The notes under the pieces are model-generated. The model had not been told where the DNA came from. It worked only from the letters and a program-made list of their open reading frames with translations, and did not search any database. Source: Stephanodiscus triporus (taxonomy: Eukaryota > Bacillariophyta > Thalassiosirophyceae > Thalassiosirales > Thalassiosiraceae). From it: 16,556 nucleotides of DNA. The position numbers and the translations under genes were made by a program. Position 1 is the first letter of the stretch; each line of letters begins with the position of its first letter. Positions 7,969 to 16,556 of this stretch are shown one piece after another. The DNA is taken from NCBI GenBank assembly GCA_036939755.1, contig JALLAZ010000357.1:1-16556 (forward strand), in the 5' to 3' direction.

Positions 7969-8498
7969 GGTTCTTCTTCGTTTGTTACGCCTGAGTTGCT
8001 ATGTTGTGTTTGGCTCAATCTCTCTATGGTGTGCTATTCTACCGTCGTCAGCAGGCTTTTTCGATGACGCAGCGGCGGATCAACCAGCTGTATTGTCTCT
8101 TTGTCGTATCGGTATTTATCTACTTTGTCAAAGATCTGTTTCACCTAATATCCAAAATATCCTAGAGCATCCATAAACCGGTTTAGTACCGAGAAAACGT
8201 TCACAAATCTGTTAGGCCTAAGGTATATTTCCGGGAAGGGATCGACTAAATAATACGATATGTCCTTAATCTGAATTTGTACGTGTCTCGAATTGGGGAT
8301 AGTATCTTGATTTTTCTGGTATGTTTAGCCACGCGTTCTTGCGTACATACGAACCGGGTGTAGGAATTCCTATAATTGTTTTTGATGTGTCTCAGATTCG
8401 TCGGTATGGATTCTACAGGTTCCCGAATACCTGGGAGTAAGGGGGGATCTTTTTTTTTCCTGAATTGTTTCATATTTCGTCGGATACCAACTCGTATG
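7969..8498. other. Intergenic sequence upstream of the DUF1350 gene
   Basis: Should hold the promoter of the - strand DUF1350 gene, but I see no recognisable core element. GC content falls sharply after about 8100, marking the border between the gene-dense and repeat-rich parts. No credible coding region is visible; open frames here are short or extensions of the GC-rich exon's shadow. Confidence 0.5.
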
Positions 8499-8611
8499 TG
8501 TCAATTCATATCTACCAATTGTATGATACGAATTCGTAGGTACGAATTGACATAAAAACATACAAATTCGTACCTACCAATTTGTACTAGACAAATTGGT
8601 AGGTACGAGTT
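8499..8611. repeat. Cluster of nested palindromes (foldback array)
   Basis: A motif of about 20 bp related to AATTCGTACCTACCAATTTG occurs about four times in alternating orientation. The clearest hairpin has arms 8565-8585 and 8591-8611 (20 of 21 pairs) around the loop ACTAG. The arm at 8534-8547 also pairs with 8565-8578 with one mismatch. The outer pair TGTCAATTC (8499-8507) and GAATTGACA (8544-8552) is perfect, and TACGAATTCGTA (8527-8538) is a perfect palindrome. No protein is encoded. Confidence 0.85.
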
Positions 8612-9135
8612 CCCATTTCAAATTTATATATCAAGACTCAAAGTAGTAGTACTTTGCCTATTGGAGCAGACAAACATCCAGAAATGGATTGATCTTATTT
8701 TACAAATTCCATCATTATAAGCCTTGATGATTTATGGAACCAATTGAGATTCAAAAAACTAGCCCTGGCTTTGTTGGTACAAAACATATTTGGGGTGGAC
8801 TGGCATTTAGGTTGACGGTGTGTGAGACCATAACTCAGAGGTTAACCATCCACCTGTAGCCAGAATGCTATTTCTGCCATATACACATGGCTAACGGCCA
8901 CCAATGCTTAGGCTGGTATTTCACCTTAACTTGTCTGTATCAATTTAAAGCTTAGGCCATGTTGCGAGGAATGAATGCCCCAACACTAATGCAACTAAAG
9001 TCATTATTGGTAATGAATATGATTCTAAATAGTTGTGAGGTCTGCTTAGTTAAAAAAATAGGTCTGCATCAAATGTAAGCTGGGATTTAAATCCCAAAGC
9101 ACTGAGTACTGAAGTAATGCCTTCAGACACCCCCC
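8612..9135. other. Non-coding stretch, possibly the decayed 3' LTR of the adjacent Copia remnant
   Basis: No coding frame. The Copia remnant at 9136-11301 ends on the - strand just before a purine run (GAGTAAGGGGGG, 9141-9130) followed by TGTCTGAAGG from 9129. A polypurine tract followed by TG is how a Copia 3' LTR normally begins. The other LTR copy is not seen in the window, so the LTR cannot be proved and its far end is not defined. A perfect 16-bp palindrome, TGGGATTTAAATCCCA, lies at 9081-9096. Confidence 0.35.
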
Positions 9136-9377
9136 TTACTCATTGTCACCCTCCTTACCACCAAGTGCTCCTTTGCTAAGAAGTAGCTCTGCATAGCATT
9201 TGAAAAGAGGTCCATCAAGGTTCTTAGTGAAGATATCAGCCTCATTTTCTGAGCCTGCAGTCCACTTCACAGGTAATACCTTTGCTTCCTTAAGCTCTTG
9301 CAAGAAGCACTGTTCTTTAACGTTGATAAGTCACGAACGACCTCCACCACTGAAGCTGTTGATAAGATCTAGCACAG

Positions 9378-9832
9378 CTAAATTCGATTATTTGGAATTT
9401 CTGGAACTAGCTGCCCGTGATGTTATATCGAATATTTGGATATTCAATTTTACATGCCTGAAATTTGCCCGATATTTGAATTTACATGGCACAAAAATCA
9501 TGTAATATTGAAAATAAGGGTTAGGCTAATTTTGTGCAGCCGCCCCGATAGTCGCAGGCAACTCACACAGCGATGCCGCTTTTAACTATTCCCCCAATGG
9601 TAAGGGTTGCATGCAGCCGCCCCAATGGTTAGGGTTGTTGCGGCCGCCATGTATTGCCCCAAAAGTTAGGGTTGCGCATGCAGGGGGGTTGGGTTGGTTG
9701 GTTTTAAAAAGTACCTTTTGCATGACCCTAAAATTAAGACACCTATCTTATCAATATTCGATTTTACATGGCTTACAATCATGTAAAATTGGAAATCGGC
9801 ATTTATAATTGAATATTCGAATATTCAATTTT
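9378..9832. mobile_element. MITE-like foldback insertion inside the dead Copia RNase H region
   Basis: About 455 bp interrupts the Copia remnant: the RNase H word DNKGAIDL lies on one side (about 9840-9875, - strand) and LINSFSGGGR on the other (about 9335-9365). The ends are imperfect inverted repeats, AGCTAAATTCGATTATTTGG on the left and the reverse complement AGCTAAAATTGAATATTCGA on the right. Two direct copies of a hairpin (ATTTACATGGC...ATCATGTAATATTG at 9478-9510 and the like at 9760-9791) flank a GC-rich centre. A perfect 24-bp palindrome lies at 9807-9830. There is no coding capacity, so it would be a non-autonomous element. The target-site duplication is unclear (AGCT at most). Confidence 0.65.
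9536..9685. repeat. Short repeated words GCAGCCGCCCC and TTAGGGTT in the insertion's centre
   Basis: GCAGCCGCCCC occurs twice (about 9536-9546 and 9613-9623). GTTAGGGTTG occurs twice and GTAAGGGTTG once between 9601 and 9675, with a further AGGGTTAGG near 9517. The unit looks like an irregular, diverged tandem array of about 40-75 bp. Confidence 0.6.
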
Positions 9833-11301
9833 AGCTGCAACAGATCGATTGCTCCCTTGTTGTCCATCTCTACGACCCAATTGAGTCCAGCGTGTTCTTC
9901 TGGTAAATCATGTCTTTACACAAAGTACTGCTGCGCTAAGCTCTGCTTTGCAAGACGACAGGGCTACTGTCCTCTGCGTTGCACTTCTCTGCCTTGTAGG
10001 TGCATTCTCAAGATATACAACATACCTAGAGACACTGTGTCATGTCTGAGTATCCTTTGCATAGTCCACATCTGATCATCCTCTGATGCATAAGTGATGT
10101 GCATGCCTTCATCCCACTTGCAAGATGGCTACAAGAGAAGCCATGCATCTCTTGTACACAATACATTTTTCATGAATCTTTTTATTGAGTTGATTGTCTT
10201 TGAGTTCCCACATGTCATGTACCATGCTAAGTCACATCCGGGCTGTGCAATGTCAAGTCCTGACTACTGCATCTGATACATCAGTTTTTCCCTGCCAGAT
10301 CTCAAAGTTGTCTTATCAGCTGGACTGAGAACTTCTTTGCCTTTGGCTGGATGCATCAATACTGTTCCAGGCTTTGCTGGCGTGTTGTAGCATCTTTTTC
10401 CTACTAGTTCAAACTCATCGTCATGGCTTTGCATCAGTACAGTCTGAACTGATTGGATTGTATCTTCACTGACATGTTCGATCTTGTTCTCAATGTACTT
10501 TATGAGCTCTCCACAATTGTCACATTTGAATTCCTTCATAAGATTGCTCGTGAGCTCCATCCCCAAGTTGGATGGGCCAATGATCATGTTGCCATCGATC
10601 CATGAGTTCATGATAACCACTCTACCCCCTTCCCATTTGTAAAATAGGCATGGATCTGCTGAGCTTTGTTTGAGTCCATTGTTGCTGTGAGAAGATTCCT
10701 ATAGAATGCCATTGCCGCCTGCTTGAGCCCATAAATGCACTTCTTCAACAGTATGACATAAATAGAATTCTTCGAATCTCAATGGGGTCTTGATATAGAT
10801 CTCTTCTAACCATCATTGAATTCACCATGAAGAAATGCTCCCTTTACAATGACCACATGCACAATCCATTGTAATGGCCATACCATTTGTCACTGGCACG
10901 CTGACACTTGTTCCATTAAAGTGCTGTCCATCGCTTTTCTTGAAACCTCAAATGTGTACTCTTACACAAAGTTTGTCACTACTTTTCTTCTTCATGGTGG
11001 AAGTTCACTGAGCTTCACACACTCAAAGATACCACTATGAACCATTCTAGCATGCTCCGTTTGGACTTCTTCTTTCCATTTTTTGCCATCCAGAACATTG
11101 ATTGCCTCATGGTACTTCATGACTCAGAGTTATTGCTGTTCTCAATCCACCCCTGATGCCTGCTCCAATGTTGAGATACTCCAAGAGACTATCATCGAAT
11201 GCGTGTAATACTTTTACCTCCTTCTTGTTGATTCTTAACACCTCATAGTAGTTGGAATTGATGCCTCCCGTGATGTCATCATCATCCACTTTGGTTGCCA
11301 T

Positions 11302-11965
11302 AAGACCACTTCATTTGATAGTGATTCATGTGCTTGGATTATATGCACCATCCTTTCTTCCAATGGTATGACCATATCTTGTGGTCACTGGAATCCATCC
11401 ATGTGTTTACTCCAATGAAGAATCGCATGAGCCAGATTTTTGCCAGGTGTGCAGCCCATTATTCAATTTCACAACCACTCACCCCATTTGCTGATGTACA
11501 ATCACACATCGCCTAATTTATCCAGTCATTCTAATCCATTCTACTTAACCCAACTCATGAGACCAGTCTCAACATCACACTTATGCTAATATCTGGCAGC
11601 TCATGCACCCAGTTTTCTGCCCATTCGCTTGGCATTTCGAATATGCATCTGTGAGCTTTGCTTCATTAACAGCATGCCTGCACACACAATCATAATCATG
11701 CACTGTCACCTGACTTTCTTCTATGGACTAGTACCAGAAGCATTTTGATATTGAGAGAGGACAGGAAAGGATAACTGGGTGTTCACTCCCCTGAGTGGCA
11801 TAGCATTTGCCCCAAGGCATTTCTGCTGGTTACCTGGACTAATGCTAATGCTCTCCGTGACTATTTTTGCCTTGCTGTGCATCATTTTTTTGGTCCATAG
11901 TATGCATTGATGGCATCATACCATTTTTTTAGATACCTGGTACATTTTTTCTCCCCGCCAAATGA
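11302..11965. other. Non-coding AT-rich stretch upstream of the dead Copia
   Basis: On element orientation this is where Copia integrase or gag should be. Only short, unconvincing frames appear on either strand and I do not recognise integrase motifs. Probably decayed element sequence or unrelated repeat debris. Confidence 0.4.
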
Positions 11966-12298
11966 GCTACCTTTGGTTTCCATACAACAGTCTTATCTAT
12001 GGTATGTTCATATCCTATGGTACCAGAGACTCCTATATTTGAAGACAGTTCTCTACTCTATTTGGCTGTAAAACCAATAATGATATGAAGTAAATAAGTC
12101 GTATCGCCCCCCAATCCTCGACAGCTACCTTTGATTGGTTCCCATACGACAGTCTTATCAATGATATGTTTGTATTGTATGGTACATAGACTCCTACATA
12201 CAATACACTCTATTTCTGAAGACACCTCTCTACTCTATTTGGTGGTGAAACCAAACATGATGAGAAGTAAATAAATCTTATCATCCCCCAATCCTTGG
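11966..12298. repeat. Diverged direct repeat pair of about 155 and 175 bp
   Basis: Copy 1 (11966-12120) and copy 2 (12124-12298) both begin GCTACCTTTG, share CAGTCTTATC, CTCTACTCTATTTGG and GAAGTAAATAA, and end near CCCCCAATCC. Copy 2 has an extra 20 bp or so in its middle around CATACAATACACTC. They are adjacent and head to tail. No coding content is seen. Confidence 0.85.
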
Positions 12299-12960
12299 CA
12301 CAATTCTCTGGCAGCTAACCAAACCAATCATGTCATCGAAAAAGCTGAGACCAATCAATCCATGGACGACACAAAAATGGCAGTGGAATGTCTTCTTTTC
12401 TGTGGCAGCCTTGTGGCGTATGACCACGACTCACCGCTGACCGCTCACTTTCTGAATTATTTTCCATTGCACACGACCTACCAAAATCACATCCCCGCTC
12501 AACTTGCGTAAATGCAAAGTCGGATACAGCGCACTCCAAAAGAAGTTGATGCCCTGTAACATGGGCTTTGTCCAATTGGCAGAAAGGGATATGGAGCAGA
12601 AGTCCAGCCATTCCATCAAGGACAGCACGGGCATCACCAAGGTGGAGAAAAAACAGGCCATTGCCATTCGTGTGCATGGAAGCAGTCCAACGCCACCTTG
12701 ATTGTGTTCTCACCCAAGAAACAAATAGCAATGAACAACTTTATGTTGTAGATGTTGGGGAAGAACGTCAATGTATTCTTGATTTTGATCATGACCATGA
12801 AGATTATGGACCCCATTGAGGGAATATAAACATGTTGAATGCATTTTGCTCTTGTGAGGATCCCGATGGGAAGGTGGACCTCACATGCTCCAAGGCCATC
12901 TTCATGATCATGGATTTGATTTGGCTGGCTGTGGGATTGTACATAATGGCCAACATGAAA
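12299..12960. other. Stretch without a supportable gene
   Basis: Overlapping frames of 60-140 codons exist on both strands (for example 12333-12731 on the - strand and 12832-13071 on the + strand), but none shows a recognisable domain, a codon pattern like the real genes to the left, or a convincing exon structure. The frame at 12832 runs into the tandem repeat. Treated as non-coding repeat debris. Confidence 0.4.
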
Positions 12961-13274
12961 TTGCTCCCATTGATGAGCGCAGATTGGGAAGGTCACATGG
13001 TTTGGAAAAAAGTTTTGGAAACAAGCTTGATCCCCCCTGTGAATCGAGTAGAGACATATGAGCACTTCTAATCTTTTGCTTTGAGGTATCGCAGTTACTT
13101 ACTTGTTGATTAAGACCTTGCTCCCATTGATGAGCACAGATTGGGAAGGTCACATGGTTTGGAAAAAAGTTTTGGAAATGAGCTTGATCCCCCCCGTGAA
13201 TTGAGTAGAGACATATGAGCACTTCTAATCTTTTGCTTTGAGGTATCGCAGTTACTCACTTGTTGATTAAGACC
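12961..13274. repeat. Tandem duplication of a 157-bp unit
   Basis: Copy 1 (12961-13117) and copy 2 (13118-13274) are exactly 157 bp each and abut. Only about six or seven substitutions separate them (for example GCGCAGA versus GCACAGA and TACTTAC versus TACTCAC). The unit starts TTGCTCCCATTGATGAGC and ends TTGATTAAGACC. No function is recognised. Confidence 0.95.
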
Positions 13275-13759
13275 GTATATCTACCCCTGCATGTTAGCTA
13301 AAAATATGTTGATGCAGTTTTCTAATAAAGTCCTGAATCATGATCGTGGTACCCTGTTCAATGTCTGCACTGAGGCAAGAGGCACTGAAATTCGCAGGCA
13401 ACCCATCGTACCATGGATGGATATGAATTTACTATGAATAAAACACCATTTCTTCACCTTGATAGCAATTATTAGTGTCTATCTATCTTTTGTGCCTTGA
13501 ATTTGGTAATGACTAATCAGATACCAATAAAGTACTAAAGTTACATCAAGTAGGATTTATGCAGTGAATTGTGTACTTGCAATTGCTCTTTCACATGTGG
13601 TTTCTTGAAATGCGGAGCCAAGGGAGCAATTTTAAATACATCAAACAAACACAATTCCCACTGTACAATAAATATGAAGACGTAGTAGTAGATTCCATCA
13701 CACTCTGTAAGAATCAATATGTAGATATACAATGCCAGCTAAAATGTCCCTGATATCCA
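13275..13759. other. Non-coding stretch, possibly the 3' LTR of the right-hand Copia
   Basis: AT-rich with no credible gene. It lies downstream of the Copia polyprotein on the - strand, where the 3' LTR should be. With no second LTR in the window its far border cannot be set, and no obvious target-site duplication is visible. Confidence 0.4.
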
Positions 13760-14740
13760 TCATGTTTTGAAACATAACATCATACAAGGACATATTCCTC
13801 CAGCTCCAACTTGCATTTTCTTGTACATCAAGTAGCATACAAATGACATCCCACTGCAGATCAAAGCCGACAGATAGAAACCCTTGGTGGAAGATGCATA
13901 TGAAGGAGCCGATGAAGGCACAAGCTGAAGTGGCTGAGAATGGGGCAGAGCCTGCTGACGCAAGAGATGAACATCCAAGAGAGACTGTTGTGGGAAAATC
14001 AACAGAGGACACATGAAGGAATCTCGTAAGCATAAAAAATGTGCCCCATCACGCATCTCCTTCATGAAGATATCAGCAGGGTTGATCCAACCAAGGACAC
14101 GAAGGACTTTCAGAGATGACTCCTGAACCCATTCCCGGACGGCATTCTCACGCATTTCCATGTGATGAATCTGTTTAGTTGTCATATTGTGGGACCACTT
14201 GACACATGATTCGTTGTTGTTATACAGAGGAGAAGCAGCGGTTGTGTCAACAATGTCATGACCACCCGCACGAACCGCATCAACAATATTGCGAACGCTC
14301 ATTAACAATTTGGAGACCTCATTAGTCGCGCGGATTTCGGCCTCACAAGAGCTCAGGGAAGTACGCTCCTGGCAAACAGCAGTCCAAGCAATAGGTCCAC
14401 CCTGCCAGAAGATAATGCCCCCACTCATGCTCCGACATTTGAATAATGGAAGCAAAGTACCGTCACGAACTGCAGAACCAATCTGGGAGCCCCAGCAAGC
14501 ATCGCTATAGGAAGTGAGAGGGGATTGGTGCAAAGGCGAAGGTGGCTTAGCATCCGTATAAGCTTCAACGTCCGAAGAATCAGGAAAGTGGACAAACGTG
14601 TGAACAGGTTCCGTAGAAGAAGACATGAAGTGTATGCCAAAGTCATGAGTGGAGTGAATATAATGAAGAACATGAAGGCCAGCTTTCATATGTCCGGGTA
14701 AAGGTTTTGTGTTATAAGACACAGGAACGAATGGACTGGT
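13760..14740 (-). pseudogene. Copia RNase H domain with unusual C-terminal tail
   Basis: After the deletion, this frame carries YNTKPLPGHMKAGLHVLHYI and the RNase H blocks SYSDACWGSQ (first acidic residue), SMSGGIIFWQGGPIAWTAVC, SLSSCEAEIRATNE (Glu), LYNNNESCVKWSHN, HHMEMRENAVREW and NPADIFMKEMRDGAHF. Past the domain there are about 90 further residues: a Gln/Ser/Pro-rich spacer, then a hydrophobic stretch (FYLSALICSGMSFVCYLMY) that could span a membrane, then basic KKM and the end QVGAGGICPCMMLCFKT. The hydrophobic tail is uncommon for a Copia polyprotein. Confidence 0.88.
13793..13811 (-). other. Candidate polypurine tract and 3' LTR start of the right-hand Copia
   Basis: On the element strand AGTTGGAGCTGGAGGAATA is followed by TGTCC from 13792. 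A purine-rich run directly before TG is the normal border of a Copia 3' LTR. If correct, the last dozen or so codons of the polyprotein frame lie inside the LTR. This is inference; the matching 5' LTR is outside the window. Confidence 0.35.
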
Positions 14741-16113
14741 GCCAAATTGGGCCGAGTGGCGGTGGCCAGCCAACCAATGCTACCAATGAGGCTTTGGTAT
14801 GCTTCCATTTGATGGAGTTGAGCAGGAGAATCATCGGCATCAGAAGATGGTGCAATAGAATCAACAGGAACGCCCGACCGATAAAGAGTAGCCATTGGGG
14901 TAGCATCCCAGGAATCCCAACAGAAGTGTTCGACCAAGTTAGCTGCAAAGCCCGTCTGGTTGAGATGAACGTCTACCCGTGAAGATGTCATGCGCCAAGA
15001 GAAATGAAACCCAAGAAACCACTCGACTAAACCCATAAAATCAACCTTAACGCGTTCGCGTAGTAAACGTTCAAATAGCAACTCGACCTTGGGATCTTCC
15101 GAAAAATAGACAAAGTCGTCCACATAGAGGCCCAACGATAACGGAACAGCTGATTCGAAAGACGTAGGATCCCAAGGGTCACAGACAATCCCAGTGTAGA
15201 AGCATGGGTCATGGGCATTTGGAGTAAGTCCAATCGAACAGAGAATAGAATCAATCTTCTCATACCAATGACCAGGACTCCAACGCAAACCATATAGTGT
15301 TTTCTGGAGAAGCCAGTATTCATCCTTGGTGGCATCCGGATCTCCAGACGGTGGCCGCACAATAGTGACCTCCTCTGGGGGAAGAATACCCTGGCAGAAG
15401 GCGTTTTTAAAGTCACCCTGTTTCAGAGCCCGACAGTGTTAGACTGCAAGGCTGACGAGATAACAAAGGCTGTCAAAACAGAGAACAGGGGCAAAACGGT
15501 CACTCTTCGACCTCTCCCGACCTTCATGGTTCCCCAAAACAACGATCCGAGATTTGGCCCGAAGGGGCATGAGGTTTTCGTCTTTCTTGATGGTTAAAAC
15601 ACACATAGTCAGAATAGCCCGAGGAGCACCCTTCTCCCGCAAAGCCCGGTATTCACCCAGAGTGAGACGTTTAAAAGTTCCGAGGCTTTCGATACCATTC
15701 TTCTCTTCATTGTAGCTTTGTAACCCAAAATCGGGATGGGAAGACGTGAGAGCTTGAAGGAGGGAAGGCGGACAATCCCAATGAAGGTTAATAGCACTGA
15801 CAATATTAGTGACCGGGTCAAAGGTAGACCAAGATAAAGGACTCGCCGACAGGACCGAGCTGGAAGGGCCTTGGAGAAAGGATTGAGCCACGTGGCCAGG
15901 GACCAGGATGCCCTTGGTGCAAAGATCAACCCAGTTGTAAGGAAGGTTCAGAAGGTCAATGCCCCAATCCTCAGACTTCTTCTTGAGGTGAGTTTTGAAA
16001 CCAAAGCAATACGTACCAGAAGACGTGCGTGTGAGATACCCCTTGTGATAAGCTCCTTTGTGTTCATAGGTAATCAGACTGTTCACCAAGAGAAATGGAG
16101 GGAGAAGGGCCAA
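14686..16113 (-). pseudogene. Copia reverse transcriptase domain, split by a nonsense codon
   Basis: One frame runs from 16113 to 14686 with a single internal TAA at 15441-15439. Before the stop: LLPPFLLVNSLITYEHKGAY, EDWGIDLLNLPYNWVDLC, and the RT fingers YRALREKGAP and RAKSRIVVLGNHEGRE. After it: GDFKNAFCQGILPPEEVTIV, LLQKTLYGLRWSPGHWYEKI and the catalytic LGLYVDDFVYFSED, then IGSIGWLATATRPNLAPVHS. In Copia the residue after KNAF/DVKNAF and the YVDD Asp pair bind metal; both Asp of YVDD are present. The frame ends after a one-base deletion near 14720-14724. Confidence 0.9.
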
Positions 16114-16556
16114 TGAGCCGTTGGAGAAGGATCTGAAGTATCAGAGACTGGAAGGGGCACAGCTGTAATAGATGAAGCCATCTCCAAAAGCGGAACCGAA
16201 GCAGACATGCCATTGTCAAACAAAATCTGATACGACGGTGATCCAGAAGTATCCGTTGACAGGGGTATGTCCATAACAGTGCCCGCAAGGAGCATATTAG
16301 TCATCAGGTCCATACTCTCGACCCGCGTGCTTGGAGGATAAGGTTCTTCCACTGACACACCCTCATCCCGAAGCAAAGAGCATAAGAGACCGCCGTCGTA
16401 TTTGAGAGAAGGATAAATGGATGAGGGAAGGCGATAGGGGTCCAGCCAATAGGAGTCAGGTTAGTAGTACTGTTTCGTCCGCAGGTTGTACACTAACAGA
16501 GCATTTGACGTGGGCAAGCGACCAATACTTAGCGATGCCGTCCATAGTGTGAGATT
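16083..16556 (-). pseudogene. Copia pol fragment: linker after integrase, interrupted
   Basis: Pieces such as GIAKYWSLAHVKCSV, VYNLRTKQYY and PDSYWLDPYRLPSSIYPSLK read in order but need a frame change near 16500 and pass a TAA at about 16463. A clean frame then runs from about 16460 to 16083 (with LLRDEGVSVEEPYPPSTRV). In Copia elements this is the low-conservation region joining integrase to reverse transcriptase. The fragment is open at the right edge of the window. Confidence 0.75.

Larger units (their letters stand above)
9136..11301 (-). mobile_element. Dead Copia retrotransposon remnant (reverse transcriptase to RNase H)
   Basis: The - strand gives Copia polyprotein pieces in the correct order but in several frames with many stops. 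They are KYHEAINVLDGKKWKEEV and SGIFECVKLSELPP (start of the RT region, about 11040-11120), VKGAFLHGEFNDG and KKCIYGLKQAAMAFYRNLL (RT core, about 10690-10850), and then a longer frame at 10620-10264 with IMNSWIDGNMIIGPSNL and the region up to MYQMQ. RPDIAQPGCDLAWYMT follows (about 10200-10260), then EMDNKGAIDL and LINSFSGGGR split by an insertion, then QCFLQELKEAKVLPVKW and NEADIFTKNLDGPLF (RNase H end, about 9195-9320), ending at TAA 9138-9136. The usual YVDD-type box is replaced by a diverged SWID-type motif. The lineage differs from the Copia at 13760-16556. Integrase and gag are not recognisable upstream. Confidence 0.88.
13760..16556 (-). mobile_element. Copia-type LTR retrotransposon, broken, running off the right edge
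   Basis: On the - strand the pol region reads from a linker after integrase (from 16556 leftward) through reverse transcriptase with an intact YVDD box (codons 15126-15115) to RNase H and a C-terminal tail ending at 13760. Order and motifs are those of Ty1/Copia elements found in diatom genomes. Lesions: a stop near VYNLRTKQYY (about 16463) with frame loss just upstream, a frame change near 16100, an in-frame TAA at 15441-15439, and a single-base deletion near 14720-14724. It is therefore not autonomous as read. Gag, protease and most of integrase lie beyond the window. It is less decayed than the Copia remnant at 9136-11301, so probably a younger insertion. Confidence 0.93.

Noticed and set aside
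7559..8176. Long + strand open frame of 205 codons over the DUF1350 first exon
   Set aside because: It is the shadow of the GC-rich, Ser-repeat exon on the other strand; its residues are Asp/Glu-rich simply because TCG repeats read as GAC, and it has no domain.
8370..8561. Short - strand frames around 8246-8561
   Set aside because: AT-rich, no domain, and they run into the palindrome cluster.
12333..12731. 132-codon - strand open frame
   Set aside because: No recognisable motif and no exon structure; it lies in repeat debris with equally long frames on the other strand.
12832..13071. 79-codon + strand open frame entering the 157-bp repeat
   Set aside because: Its 3' half is the tandem repeat unit, it has weak start context, and its translation is not recognised.
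8499..13274. CRISPR array or bacterial defence system
   Set aside because: Repeats here are either nested palindromes or two-copy tandem units without regular spacers, and the window is eukaryotic.

Overview
The window reads as nuclear DNA of a single-celled photosynthetic eukaryote, most likely a diatom or a close stramenopile relative. Five things suggest this. The inferred introns are short (about 130-310 bp) and keep frame across GT...AG borders. One gene encodes a protein with a plastid-type bipartite leader (cleavage region SAGAF). One secreted protein has a PTSSPT-like tail. A tRNA gene has internal Pol III promoter boxes. Two Copia retrotransposons occupy the right part. The species cannot be named from the sequence.

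Left half (1-8000) is gene-dense. In order it holds: the C-terminal end of an unknown + strand protein; a two-exon secreted protein on the - strand; a tRNA-Val(UAC) with its T-run terminator; a two-exon otubain (OTUB1-like deubiquitinase) on the + strand; a decayed inverted partial copy of the next gene; a - strand protein with a 2-oxoglutarate/Fe(II) oxygenase-like HxD...H...R signature; a candidate tiny two-exon + strand gene of 100 codons; and a three-exon - strand plastid-targeted DUF1350-type alpha/beta hydrolase. Several of these are split by introns, so single open frames do not show them whole. The exon joins given here are deduced from splice sites, reading-frame phase and, for the otubain and DUF1350 genes, family similarity. 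I see no operon or shared pathway; they look like independent housekeeping or lineage-specific genes.

Right half (8000-16556) is gene-poor and repeat-rich. It starts with a cluster of nested palindromes (8499-8611). A dead Copia reverse transcriptase/RNase H remnant follows on the - strand (9136-11301), itself interrupted by an unclassified foldback, MITE-like insertion (about 9378-9832). Then come a diverged direct repeat pair (11966-12298) and an almost identical 157-bp tandem duplication (12961-13274). The window ends in a second, better preserved but still broken Copia element on the - strand, of a different lineage, which runs off the right edge. Its lesions include in-frame stops and frameshifts.

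The most novel items are the inverted decayed partial copy beside the oxygenase-like gene, the small gene recovered by intron reconstruction, the MITE-like element with duplicated hairpins and telomere-like TTAGGG words, and the palindrome cluster. I found no CRISPR array, prokaryotic operon or obvious defence system.
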